64,000 bases of DNA from Gordonia bronchialis DSM 43247 (GTDB lineage Bacteria > Actinomycetota > Actinomycetes > Mycobacteriales > Mycobacteriaceae). Each line of letters begins with the position of its first letter. The stretch's first letter is position 1. Of the stretch, positions 52,787-61,947 are shown one piece after another. The notes beneath the pieces are model-generated. The model saw only the letters and a program-made list of their open reading frames with translations, was not told the origin of the DNA and made no database searches. The position numbers and the translations under genes are program-made. The stretch spans positions 4,588,001-4,652,000 of the forward strand of contig NC_013441.1 of the NCBI RefSeq assembly GCF_000024785.1, given 5' to 3'.

Positions 52787-52806
52787 TAAGTTACTCGTGA
52801 GTATCA
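52787..52806. promoter_or_regulatory. Overlapping dyads upstream of etfD
   Basis: AGTAA-G-TTACT (52787-52797) overlaps TACTC-GT-GAGTA (52794-52805), giving three AGTA-type half-sites in 20 bp. This layout suggests a dimeric (TetR-like) regulator site. It lies about 190 bp before the etfD start and 55 bp after the WS/DGAT stop. The rest of 52733-52995 has no gene. Confidence 0.35.
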
Positions 52807-52995
52807 TCGGAGGGACCTGTCGGGCCCGACGGAACGTTAGTTAGGTCATCCTTGGCAGCGCGCCGGGGGCGCGACGATTTACGGTTACCTGTAGTACACC
52901 GTCGACTCGTGGTGCATCAGCCCTGCGCATACGCGTAGCCGCGACGACAGAAGACTCTGGCGACGGACGACCTAAAGAAAGGCCGGTACGCTCCC

Positions 52996-55900
52996 GTGAA
53001 TGCGACCACGATAACGATCGGCACGTTGGCCGCCATCATCAGCTTGTTCTGCTGGGCGTTGTTCCTCAGCGGCGTCTGGCAGATGATCCGGGCAATCGCG
53101 CAGGGTCAGCGAATCGACAGTACGAGATTCTGGCCGGTCCTCCCCCGCTTGTGGACCATGCTGAAGGAATTCGTCGGCCACACCCGCATGGTGAAGTTCC
53201 GGACCGTCGGCTGGGCGCACTGGCTGGTCATGTTCGGCTTCATGATCGGTGCGATCTTCTGGTTCGAGGCCTACGGGCAGATCTTCGACCCGCACTTCCA
53301 CTGGCCGATCATCGGCAGCTGGAACATCTACATCCTCGCCGACGAGGTGCTGGGTCTGGGCACCGTCATCGGCATCACCACGCTGATCATCATCCGCCAG
53401 CTGAACCATCCGCGGGTCCCCGAGCGCATGTCGCGCTTCTCCGGATCCCGCTTCGGCGCGGCGTACTTCGTGGAACTGATTGTCCTCATCGAGGGTCTCG
53501 GGATGATCTTCGTGAAGACCTTCAAGATCGCCAATGGCCTTGAGGATCCGCCCATCTGGACGTCGTTCTTCACCCACTACTTCGCCCAGCTCTTCGAAGG
53601 CTGGTCCGTGTACTGGGTCACCGGCGCGGCGGTCATCAAGCTGATGAGCGGCATGATCTGGCTGGCCGTCGTCGGCCGCAACATCGACTGGGGTGTCGCC
53701 TGGCACCGGTTTACCGCCTTCCCCAACATCTACTTCAAGCGTGAGGCCGACGGTGGGGTCGCCCTCGGCGCGGCCAAGCCGATGATGAGTCAGGGCAAGG
53801 TCCTCGACATGGAGACCGCCGACCCCGACGTCGACGCCTTCGGCGCGGGCAAGGTCGAGGACTTCTCGTGGAAGGGCTGGCTGGACTTCACCACCTGCAC
53901 CGAATGTGGTCGCTGTCAGTCGCAGTGCCCGGCCTGGAACACCGGTAAACCGCTGAGCCCCAAGCTGCTCATCATGTCGCTGCGCGATCACGCACAGGCC
54001 AAGGCGCCCTATCTGATCGCCGGTGGGCGCAAGGACATGGGTGGCGACGAGGTCGGTCTCGTCGACGCCGACGGCAACGTCGACGAGGACAAGCTCAACG
54101 CGATTCCGGAGGCCGCTCGCGCCGAGGCCGCCCGCAAGCTGGTGGGCGAGTCCAAGGGCGTCATGGGCGGCGGCGAGGGCGTCGTCGAAGATGACGGCGC
54201 GTTCGATCCCGAGGCACTCGGTGCCGTCATCGACACCGAGACGCTATGGAGCTGCACCACCTGTGGCGCCTGCGTCGAGCAGTGTCCCGTCGACATCGAG
54301 CACGTCGACCACATCCTTGACATGCGCCGCTACCAGGTGCTCATCGAGTCGGACTTCCCCACCGAACTCGCGGGGATGTTCAAGAACCTGGAGAACAAGG
54401 GCAACCCGTGGGGCCAGAACTCCTCGGCGCGCACCAACTGGATCGACGAGATCGACATCGAGATCCCGGTGTTCGGCAAGGACGTCGAATCCTTCGAGGG
54501 CTTCGAGTACCTCTTCTGGGTCGGCTGTGCCGGCGCGTATGAGGACCGCGCGAAGAAGACCACCAAGGCTGTCGCCGAATTGCTCGACGTCGCCGCCGTG
54601 AACTTCCTCGTCCTCGGCGAGGGTGAGACCTGTACCGGTGACTCGGCGCGCCGCGCGGGCAACGAGTTCCTGTTCCAGATGCTGGCGCAGCAGAACATCG
54701 AGATGTTCAACGAGGTGTTCTCCACTGCACCGAGTCAGCGCAAGAAGATCGTCGTCACCTGTGCGCACTGCTTCAACGCGCTGGGCAACGAGTACCCGCA
54801 ATTGGGCGCGAAATACGAAGTGGTGCACCACACTCAGCTGCTCAACCGGCTGGTGCGCGAGAAGCGCCTGGTGCCGGTCGCCCCGCTCGGTGAGGGCGTC
54901 ACCTACCACGACCCGTGCTACCTGGGCCGCCACAACAAGGTCTACGACGCGCCGCGTGAACTGATGGCCGCCGCGGGCGGGCAGCTGACCGAGATGCCGC
55001 GCCACGGCGAGCGTTCCATGTGCTGCGGCGCCGGCGGCGCCCGTATGTGGATGGAAGAGCAGATCGGCAAGCGCATCAACATCGATCGCGTCGACGAAGC
55101 GCTCGACACACTGGGCGCCGGGAGCGGAGCGAGCGGGCCCGGTCAGCGCGGCGCCGGGAGCGGTGGCGACGCACCGCAGAAGATCGCGACCGGTTGCCCG
55201 TTCTGCCGCGTGATGCTCACCGACGGAGTCACCGCCCGCACGTCGGGCACCGACAACGAGGGCAAGGTCGAGGTCGTCGACGTCGCGCAGATGCTGCTCG
55301 AGTCGGTCAAACGTGGTGCGCCCGAGGTCAAGCTCGGTGGTCGCTTCCTCGGGCCCCGTCCGGCGGCTGCCGAACCGGAACCCGAGCCCGAGCCCGAGCC
55401 GGAGAAGGTCGCGGCCGCCGCACCGGCTGCGGCCGGTGAGGCCAAGCCCAAGGCCAAGGTCGGCCTGGGCATGAAGGGCGGCAAGAAGCCGGGAGCGGCC
55501 GCCAAGGCTGCGGCACCCGCCGAGGCTCCCGCGGAATCGGCTCCGGCCGAGAAGAAGCCGGCCGCCAAGGGTTTCGGCATGAAGGGTGGCAAGAAGCCAG
55601 GCGCCGCGGCCAAGACCGCAGCACCGGCACCCGCCGAGGCGGAGTCGTCGGCGGCAGTGGAATCGGCGGCCAGCGAGTCGACAGCGACCGAGGCAAAGCC
55701 CGCCAAGGCCAAGGGCTTCGGCATGGCTGCCGGCAAGAAGCGGCCCGGCGCCAAGACGCCGGGTGCCGCGGCGGCCGATGCCGGTGTCACTGCTCCCGCC
55801 GAAAGCCAGGTCGACGAAGCCGGGTCGGCCCCGGATGCCGCCGCTACCGCCGACACCGAGGATGCGACCGCGACTGCGACCACCACCGAGGCAAAGCCCG

Positions 55901-56643
55901 CGAAGGCCAAGGGCTTCGGCATGGCCGCCGGCAAGAAGCGTCCGGGTGGCGTCGGCAAGGCAGCTCCCAAGCCTGCCGCGTCGGCGCCGGAAACCACCTC
56001 GACCGCAACAGAATCCGAGTCGACACCACCCGAGCCGGCGCCGGCAGCACCCGAGGCCGGCGGCGCGGCCGCGCTGAGTGAGGAGAAGCCCGGTAAGGCC
56101 AAGGGCTTCGGCATGGCCGCCGGCAAGAAGCGTCCGGGCGGTATCGGCAAGGCGGCCCCCAAGCCTGCCGCCGCAGCGCCGGAATCCGCGCCGGCATCCT
56201 CGGATTCGACGGCGACAGAATCGGAATCGACTGCGACAGAGTCCGCACCGGCAGAACCGGATTCGACGCCGGCGGCACCGGAAACCGGTGGCTCGGTCGC
56301 GGCGCTGACCGAAGACAAGCCGGGCAAGGCCAAGGGCTTCGGCATGGCCGCCGGCAAGAAGCGTCCCGGCGGCGCATCGAAGGTTGCGTCGAGTCCGCCG
56401 AGAACCGAGACGGCACCCGAGCCCGAGCCGGCGCCCGAGCCCGATCCTGAACCGGTAGTCGACGAGTCACCGTCGGAGCCGGACGCCACTGCCGGAACGG
56501 AGACGACCGAGACGGAAACTGCTCCCGAGCCGTCGACCAACGGGTCCGGACCCGACGACGGCCGCACGATCGCCGAAGCCGGTGCTTCCAAGGCCAAGGG
56601 ATTCGGGATCGCGGCAGGTAAGAAGCGACCGGGCCACAGGTAA
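52996..56643 (+). CDS. etfD: EtfD-like membrane iron-sulfur oxidoreductase with long repeat tail
   Basis: The 1215-residue protein resembles M. tuberculosis EtfD (Rv0338c), which takes electrons from ETF during fatty acid oxidation and passes them to menaquinone. Residues 1-250 hold about six membrane helices; two [4Fe-4S] motifs are at C301-C311 (CTECGRCQSQCP) and C420-C430 (CTTCGACVEQCP region), and CCG-type domains follow (HDPCYLGRHN, SMCCGAGG). The tail from about residue 786 is low-complexity Ala/Pro/Glu with seven GFGM-AAGKKRPG-type basic motifs starting at 823, 859, 907, 973, 1037, 1114 and 1202. Rv0338c is 882 residues, so this tail is far longer. Start is GTG 52996. aspC follows, as in M. 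tuberculosis. Confidence 0.88.
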   Translation: MNATTITIGTLAAIISLFCWALFLSGVWQMIRAIAQGQRIDSTRFWPVLPRLWTMLKEFVGHTRMVKFRTVGWAHWLVMFGFMIGAIFWFEAYGQIFDPHFHWPIIGSWNIYILADEVLGLGTVIGITTLIIIRQLNHPRVPERMSRFSGSRFGAAYFVELIVLIEGLGMIFVKTFKIANGLEDPPIWTSFFTHYFAQLFEGWSVYWVTGAAVIKLMSGMIWLAVVGRNIDWGVAWHRFTAFPNIYFKREADGGVALGAAKPMMSQGKVLDMETADPDVDAFGAGKVEDFSWKGWLDFTTCTECGRCQSQCPAWNTGKPLSPKLLIMSLRDHAQAKAPYLIAGGRKDMGGDEVGLVDADGNVDEDKLNAIPEAARAEAARKLVGESKGVMGGGEGVVEDDGAFDPEALGAVIDTETLWSCTTCGACVEQCPVDIEHVDHILDMRRYQVLIESDFPTELAGMFKNLENKGNPWGQNSSARTNWIDEIDIEIPVFGKDVESFEGFEYLFWVGCAGAYEDRAKKTTKAVAELLDVAAVNFLVLGEGETCTGDSARRAGNEFLFQMLAQQNIEMFNEVFSTAPSQRKKIVVTCAHCFNALGNEYPQLGAKYEVVHHTQLLNRLVREKRLVPVAPLGEGVTYHDPCYLGRHNKVYDAPRELMAAAGGQLTEMPRHGERSMCCGAGGARMWMEEQIGKRINIDRVDEALDTLGAGSGASGPGQRGAGSGGDAPQKIATGCPFCRVMLTDGVTARTSGTDNEGKVEVVDVAQMLLESVKRGAPEVKLGGRFLGPRPAAAEPEPEPEPEPEKVAAAAPAAAGEAKPKAKVGLGMKGGKKPGAAAKAAAPAEAPAESAPAEKKPAAKGFGMKGGKKPGAAAKTAAPAPAEAESSAAVESAASESTATEAKPAKAKGFGMAAGKKRPGAKTPGAAAADAGVTAPAESQVDEAGSAPDAAATADTEDATATATTTEAKPAKAKGFGMAAGKKRPGGVGKAAPKPAASAPETTSTATESESTPPEPAPAAPEAGGAAALSEEKPGKAKGFGMAAGKKRPGGIGKAAPKPAAAAPESAPASSDSTATESESTATESAPAEPDSTPAAPETGGSVAALTEDKPGKAKGFGMAAGKKRPGGASKVASSPPRTETAPEPEPAPEPDPEPVVDESPSEPDATAGTETTETETAPEPSTNGSGPDDGRTIAEAGASKAKGFGIAAGKKRPGHR
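55459..56643 (+). repeat. Seven-copy basic motif repeat in the EtfD tail
   Basis: DNA repeats encoding K-A-K-G-F-G-M-(A/K)-(A/G)-G-K-K-(R)-P-G occur seven times with spacing that grows toward the C-terminus (36, 48, 66, 64, 77 and 88 residues). The linkers are acidic and rich in Ala, Pro, Ser and Thr. Copies 3-6 are nearly identical at DNA level, pointing to recent expansion. Confidence 0.85.
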
Positions 56644-56652
56644 GCCCGTCCA

Positions 56653-56717
56653 CAACGGTCGTCCTCAAGGGCCGCCGAGGGCAATATTCCCTCGGTGACC
56701 GCTGAGGACGACCGTTG
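56653..56717 (+). terminator. Strong two-part hairpin terminator after etfD
   Basis: An outer 15-bp perfect stem (56653-56667 with 56703-56717) encloses an inner stem CCGAGGG (56675-56681) with CCCTCGG (56689-56695) and an AATATT loop. It begins 9 nt after the stop codon and separates etfD from aspC. Confidence 0.75.
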
Positions 56718-56763
56718 CGTATGCAGAGAAAACCCGTTTGCGCCCGGCTGCGACAATGTACCG

Positions 56764-58017
56764 GTGAGTAGGCCACATGTATCCCACCTGAATCAGAACC
56801 TGAAGCCGCTGGAGCAGTCCCTGAAGCTGCAGAACGTGTGCTACGAGATCAGGGGACCCGTGCACGCGCACGCGGCGCGGCTGGAGGCCGAGGGCCACCG
56901 GATCATGAAGCTGAACATCGGCAACCCGGCCCTGTTCGGCTTCGAGGCCCCCGACGTCATCATGCGCGACATGATCCACGCCCTCCCCTACTCGCAGGGC
57001 TACTCGGAGTCGGCCGGTGTGCTCTCGGCACGGCGTGCGGTGGTGACCCGCTACGAGCTCATCCCCGACTTCCCCTACTTCGACGTCGACGACGTCATCC
57101 TCGGCAACGGTGTCTCCGAGCTCATCACGATGACGATGCAGGCGTTGCTCAACGACGGCGACGAGGTGCTCATCCCGGCGCCCGACTACCCGCTGTGGAC
57201 CGCCATGACCACGCTGTCCGGCGGACGTCCGGTCTACTACCGCTGCGACGAGGACAACGGCTGGAACCCCGACATCGACGACATCGCGTCGAAGATCACC
57301 GAACGCACCAAGGCGATCGTCATCATCAACCCCAACAACCCCACGGGTGCCGTGTACTCCCGTGAGGTGCTGGAGCAGCTGGTGGATCTGGCCCGTGAGC
57401 ATTCGTTGCTGATCCTGGCCGACGAGATCTACGACAAGATCCTCTACGACGACGCCGTGCATACCAATGTCGCCTCACTGGCCCCGGACCTGCTCTGCCT
57501 CACCTTCAACGGCCTGTCCAAGGCCTACCGGGTGTGCGGTTATCGTGCGGGCTGGGTGGTCATCACCGGCCCCAAAGATCACGCCACCGGTTTCATCGAG
57601 GGCCTGGGCATCCTCGCGTCGACGCGCCTGTGTTCCAACGTGCCCGGTCAGCACGCCATCCAGGTGGCGCTGGGCGGCTATCAGTCCATCGATGCCCTGG
57701 TGGAACCGGGCGGCCGCCTCTACGAGCAGCGCAATGTGACCTGGGAGAAGCTCAACGAGATCCCCGGCGTCAGCTGTGTGAAACCGATGGGCGCGCTCTA
57801 CGCCTTCCCCCGACTCGACCCCGAGGTCCACGAGATCCACGACGACGAGTTGTTCGTGCAGGACCTGCTGCTGCAGGAGAAGATCCTCGTCGTGCAGGGC
57901 ACGGGCTTCAACCTCGAGGACCACAACCACTTCCGCATCGTCACACTGCCCTGGGCGCGGGATCTGAACGACGCCATCGAGCGGATCGGGAACTTCCTGT
58001 CGTCGTATCGGCAGTAG
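56764..58017 (+). CDS. aspC: Pyridoxal-phosphate aminotransferase (AspC/AlaA-like)
   Basis: The 417-residue class I aminotransferase has INPNNPTGAVYS, the PLP Lys in FNGLSKAYRVCGYRAGW, and the C-terminal FRIVTLP with the carboxylate-binding Arg. It corresponds to Rv0337c (aspC) beside etfD in M. tuberculosis; alanine or aspartate specificity cannot be told. The start is GTG 56764; no ribosome site is seen, but GACAAT lies 7 nt upstream and could be the -10 of a leaderless transcript. The frame is open to 56695 within the terminator. Confidence 0.88.
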   Translation: MSRPHVSHLNQNLKPLEQSLKLQNVCYEIRGPVHAHAARLEAEGHRIMKLNIGNPALFGFEAPDVIMRDMIHALPYSQGYSESAGVLSARRAVVTRYELIPDFPYFDVDDVILGNGVSELITMTMQALLNDGDEVLIPAPDYPLWTAMTTLSGGRPVYYRCDEDNGWNPDIDDIASKITERTKAIVIINPNNPTGAVYSREVLEQLVDLAREHSLLILADEIYDKILYDDAVHTNVASLAPDLLCLTFNGLSKAYRVCGYRAGWVVITGPKDHATGFIEGLGILASTRLCSNVPGQHAIQVALGGYQSIDALVEPGGRLYEQRNVTWEKLNEIPGVSCVKPMGALYAFPRLDPEVHEIHDDELFVQDLLLQEKILVVQGTGFNLEDHNHFRIVTLPWARDLNDAIERIGNFLSSYRQ

Positions 58018-58085
58018 CAGGCCTGGAGTATTCATGTAACCGTTGGTAACGTCTATCCCCGACGATCACTCGAAGGGGAGAGTTC

Positions 58086-59852
58086 ATGGTCGACTGGCGT
58101 AGACGAAGTGTCACCAACGGCGGGGTCAACCTGGCTGTTTTCGAGCTCGGTGAGTCCGGCGCCGAGCGCCCGATCGTCCTGCTCGTCCACGGCTGGCCCG
58201 ACACTCATCACCTGTGGACGCATGTGGCGCCGACGCTGTCCGAGCAGTTCCACGTCGTCGCCTACGACTGCCGCGGGTTCGGCGAGAGCGATCATCCCAC
58301 CGGCGACGCCGCCTACCGGCTCAGCGAGATGGCCGACGACCTGTTCGCCGTCGCGGAGGCCGTCAGCCCCGACCGGCCGGTGCATGTGCTGGCCCATGAC
58401 TGGGGTTCGGTCTCGGCGTGGGAGGCGGTCACCCGGCCGGGTGCCGAACGACGGATCGCCTCCTTCGTGTCGGTCTCCGGCCCCAACCTCGACTACCTCG
58501 GCGTCTGGGCACGCAAGAACTTCAGCCGCCCGACGCCCCGCAACCTGGCGCGGGCGATGGCGCAGACCGGATCGTCGGCCTACACCGCCTTCTTCCAGCT
58601 GCCGATACTGCCCAAACTCTTCTTCACACTGACCGGTTCGCCTCGGTTGTGGCGCGAATTCCTGCATCGCATCGAGGGGACGCCACGCGAGAACGCGACG
58701 TTCCAGGCGAATCTGCGTGAGGACATGATCTCCGGACTTCGCCTGTACCGGGCCAACATTCGTGGCAAGCTGCGCCGGCCCGATCCGCGACCCACCTCGG
58801 TGCCGGTGCTCGAGATCGTCAACGAGCGCGACATCGCCTTACGGGCAGCTATTTTCGACGACACCTACCTCTACACCGACCGCATCTGGCGTCGGCGCAC
58901 CCCGACGGGACACTGGTTGCCGCTCACCAAACCGGACTATCTCGCCGACGCCGCAACAGAGTTCATCGCGGCCCACTCCGGTGACGCCGCGGCGGCATCG
59001 GCCATCGAGCGGTTGCGCGTCTTCGGCGCGCCGAAGACGTTGTCCGGCAAGCTCGCCGTGATCACCGGGGCCGGCAGCGGGATCGGCCGGGAGACGGCGT
59101 ATGCACTCGCCGAGCAGGGTTGTGAACTGGTGCTGGCCGATCTCGACCTGGCCGCCGCCGAGGAAACCGCCCGCGAGAGCAAACGTTTCGGCGCGCACGC
59201 CACCCCTTACCCGCTCGACGTCTCCGACACCGCGGCCTTCGCCGCCTTCGCGAACACCGTGCGCGCCGACCACGGGGTCGCCGACATCGTGGTCAACAAC
59301 GCCGGAATCGGGCTCGCCGGACCGGCTCTCGACGCCACCGACGAGCAGATCGACCGACTGCTCGCGGTGGACCTGCGCGGTGTGATCACCGGCAGCCGCG
59401 AGTTCGGACGTCAGATGGTGCAGCGCGGCGTCGGCGGTCAGATCATCAACGTGGCTTCCGCTGCGGCGTTCACCCCGTCGCGCGACCTGGGTATTTACTC
59501 GGCGGCCAAGGCCGGCGTGCTGCTCTTCTCCGAGTCGCTGCGCGGTGAGCTCGCCGAACATCGGATCGGGGTGAGCGCCATCTGCCCCGGCATCGTCGAC
59601 ACCAACATCGTGTCGCACACCCCCATCGCGGGTCTCGACGCGGAAACCGAAGCACAGCAGCGTGATCGACTCGACCGCGCCTACCAGCGTCGCGGCTTCA
59701 CCCCCGATCGCGTGGCCGCCGACATCGTCAAGGCGATCATCGGGAACAAGGCGGTGGTCCCGGTGACTCCCGAGGCCAAGGTGGGCTACCGCGTCTACCG
59801 ATTCGCGCCCTGGCTGTCGCGGATCGGCGCCCGCCAAAAAGTTGCCCGCTGA
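58086..59852 (+). CDS. ephD: EphD-like epoxide hydrolase - SDR fusion
   Basis: The 588-residue protein fuses an alpha/beta hydrolase (residues 1-300; HGWPDT oxyanion loop, nucleophile Asp in LAHDWGS) to an SDR (residues 318-588; VITGAGSGIGRETA, NNAGIG, catalytic YSAAK). This is the layout of M. tuberculosis EphD (Rv2214c), linked to mycolic acid metabolism. The hydrolase would open epoxides; the SDR would oxidise or reduce the product. The ATG at 58086 has GGGGAG 8 nt upstream. The diiron protein gene follows after 26 nt and a ferredoxin reductase after that, so the operon may make, open and further oxidise a lipid. Confidence 0.9.
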   Translation: MVDWRRRSVTNGGVNLAVFELGESGAERPIVLLVHGWPDTHHLWTHVAPTLSEQFHVVAYDCRGFGESDHPTGDAAYRLSEMADDLFAVAEAVSPDRPVHVLAHDWGSVSAWEAVTRPGAERRIASFVSVSGPNLDYLGVWARKNFSRPTPRNLARAMAQTGSSAYTAFFQLPILPKLFFTLTGSPRLWREFLHRIEGTPRENATFQANLREDMISGLRLYRANIRGKLRRPDPRPTSVPVLEIVNERDIALRAAIFDDTYLYTDRIWRRRTPTGHWLPLTKPDYLADAATEFIAAHSGDAAAASAIERLRVFGAPKTLSGKLAVITGAGSGIGRETAYALAEQGCELVLADLDLAAAEETARESKRFGAHATPYPLDVSDTAAFAAFANTVRADHGVADIVVNNAGIGLAGPALDATDEQIDRLLAVDLRGVITGSREFGRQMVQRGVGGQIINVASAAAFTPSRDLGIYSAAKAGVLLFSESLRGELAEHRIGVSAICPGIVDTNIVSHTPIAGLDAETEAQQRDRLDRAYQRRGFTPDRVAADIVKAIIGNKAVVPVTPEAKVGYRVYRFAPWLSRIGARQKVAR

Positions 59853-59878
59853 CTCTGATTCGTGACGAGGAGAACTCG

Positions 59879-60799
59879 ATGAGCGCACACGCACATCAGC
59901 TCGACGACCCCCGCGAACCCGTCGACCCGGACGGCTCCGACCCCGGACCCGTGGAACTGCACGCCCGTAATGTGACCTTTGACTGGTCGGGTACCCCGCT
60001 GCACTGGATTCCCAGGCACCCGGTGTCGTCGAACTTCGTCAGCGTCCTGAACCTTCTTCTGCCCGAGGGTGAACGGTGGTTCGTGCAGACCTACAACGAG
60101 GCGCTGCCACTGGTCGCCGACGACGAGCTCGCGGCGACGATGCGCGGGTTCATCGGGCAGGAGGCCATGCACGCCGAGGCCCACGACCATGTGCTGTGGG
60201 AGTTCCTCGACCATCACGGCATCGACCCGCGGCCCTACCTGGCGCAGGCCGAGTGGATCTTCCGGAAGATCCTCGCCCCCATGGAGAAGGGCAGCGCGGC
60301 GGCGCGCCAGAAGCACTTGATCGAACGCCTGTGGCTGATCGCCGCCCTGGAGCATTACACCGCGATCCTGGGCAATTTCGCGCTCAACAACACCTGGGTG
60401 GAGCACGGCGCAGATCCGACGATGACCGATCTGTTCACCTGGCACGGCGCCGAGGAGGTGGAGCATCGCGCGGTCGCGCACGAGGTGGCCGTCTACTTCG
60501 GCGACAGCTACCTGCGCCGCGGACGCGCCATGCTGGTGGCGCTACCGGTGCTCATCGTGCTCATCCAGCGCGGCTTCCGCTTCATCATGAAGCAGGACAC
60601 CTCGTTGCACTACAACATCTTTCAACGCCAGTACCACTACCACCGCGGGGTGCGAGCCGGAGTGCTGCCGAAGATGTGGAAGGTCATCGTGTCCACCTTC
60701 AGCTACTTCCGGCCGGGTTTCCACCCCAACGAGATCGGTTCCACCGCACAGGCTGTCGCCTACCTCGCCGCCTCGCCGGCGGCCCGCAACGCAAGCTGA
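59879..60799 (+). CDS. PF10118 metal-dependent protein, probable diiron oxygenase
   Basis: The 306-residue protein belongs to the family named metal-dependent hydrolase (PF10118). The conserved acidic and His residues sit in helical pairs: EAMHAEAHDHVLWEF and EEVEHRAVAHEV, two E-x2-H motifs as in ferritin-like diiron carboxylate enzymes. A central membrane-active helix (AMLVALPVLIVLIQRGF) suggests membrane association. A ferredoxin reductase gene follows at 8 nt, and ephD precedes it, which supports an oxygenase or desaturase function rather than hydrolysis. GAGGAG lies 7 nt before the ATG. Confidence 0.75.
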   Translation: MSAHAHQLDDPREPVDPDGSDPGPVELHARNVTFDWSGTPLHWIPRHPVSSNFVSVLNLLLPEGERWFVQTYNEALPLVADDELAATMRGFIGQEAMHAEAHDHVLWEFLDHHGIDPRPYLAQAEWIFRKILAPMEKGSAAARQKHLIERLWLIAALEHYTAILGNFALNNTWVEHGADPTMTDLFTWHGAEEVEHRAVAHEVAVYFGDSYLRRGRAMLVALPVLIVLIQRGFRFIMKQDTSLHYNIFQRQYHYHRGVRAGVLPKMWKVIVSTFSYFRPGFHPNEIGSTAQAVAYLAASPAARNAS

Positions 60800-60807
60800 G
60801 CTCGATC

Positions 60808-61947
60808 ATGAACCAACGCGCACACCCTCATACGACGACGTTGACGTCGCCGCCACCCCACCTGTACGGCCGGTGGCGACACGACCCGCTACTCACCGTC
60901 GGAACCGTGGTGGCCAAGGCGTGGTGGCCGTTCTGGCGGCCGCTGTCCCCGCTGCGCGACACCGTGCGCACCGACGGCATGAGCACCGTCGCGATCGTGA
61001 AGCGCGAGGTCGTCGCCGAAGACGAGAATGTCGTCGCACTCACCTTCGCCGACCCCGACGGGGCCATGCTGCACCGCTGGCACGCCGGCGCCCATCTCGA
61101 CCTCCTGCTACCGTCCGGCCGGATGCGCGAGTACTCCCTGTGTGGTGATCCGGCCGACCGTTACACCTACCGGATCGCGGTACGCCGCATCCCCGATGGC
61201 GGCGGCGGATCGGTGGAGGTGCACGACGACCTCAAGGTCGGCGACCTGGTCTCGATCAAGGGTCCGCGCAACGCCTTTCCGCTCGCCATCCCCGGCCACG
61301 GCTCGCCGGCCCGGTCGGTCCGCTTCATCGCGGCCGGCATCGGCATCACCCCGATCCTGCCGATGCTGGCGGCGGCTGAACGGTTCGGCCTGGACTGGTC
61401 GATGATCTACACCGGCCGCACCCCGGACTCCATCCCGTTCATCTCGGAGGTGGGACGCTACGGCACCAAGGTGACCGTGCGCACCGACGACCAGGACGGC
61501 CTGCCGTCGATGGCGGAGCTCCTCGGTCCCGTCGATCCGGAAACAGGCCGGGCGCCTTCAGGTTTGGCGGTGTACTGCTGCGGACCGGTCCCGATGCTCG
61601 AGAGCCTACGCCGCCATCTCGGTGATCGCCCCGACATCGAACTGCACTACGAGCGATTCTCCCCGCCGCCGGTGGAGAACGGCGAGGAGTTCACCGTCAC
61701 CCTGGCTTCCACCGGACAGGAGATCCCGGTTGCCGCGGATGAATCCGCGCTGGCTGCCATCCGCCGCGTGCTGCCGTCCGTGCCGTATTCCTGTCAGCAG
61801 GGCTTCTGCGGTACGTGCAAGGTCAGGACGCTGGCCGGCGACATCGATCACCGGGACAACATCCTGACCGAGCCCGAACGCGCGTCCGGGACGATGCTCA
61901 CCTGCGTATCACGCAGTCACGGAGGCAATCTCACCCTCGATCTCTGA
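60808..61947 (+). CDS. Ferredoxin reductase with C-terminal [2Fe-2S] domain (KshB/VanB-type)
   Basis: The 379-residue protein has an FAD domain (MREYSLCGDP), an NAD-binding domain (RFIAAGIGITPILPML, YCCGPVPMLESL) and a plant-type ferredoxin domain (CQQGFCGTCK with a final Cys in LTCVSRS). It can feed electrons from NAD(P)H to an oxygenase; the diiron protein directly upstream is the obvious partner. The first 45 residues form an extra segment before the FAD domain. The start ATG 60808 lies 8 nt after the previous stop. Its 3' end overlaps the converging MFS gene by 39 bp. Confidence 0.88.
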   Translation: MNQRAHPHTTTLTSPPPHLYGRWRHDPLLTVGTVVAKAWWPFWRPLSPLRDTVRTDGMSTVAIVKREVVAEDENVVALTFADPDGAMLHRWHAGAHLDLLLPSGRMREYSLCGDPADRYTYRIAVRRIPDGGGGSVEVHDDLKVGDLVSIKGPRNAFPLAIPGHGSPARSVRFIAAGIGITPILPMLAAAERFGLDWSMIYTGRTPDSIPFISEVGRYGTKVTVRTDDQDGLPSMAELLGPVDPETGRAPSGLAVYCCGPVPMLESLRRHLGDRPDIELHYERFSPPPVENGEEFTVTLASTGQEIPVAADESALAAIRRVLPSVPYSCQQGFCGTCKVRTLAGDIDHRDNILTEPERASGTMLTCVSRSHGGNLTLDL

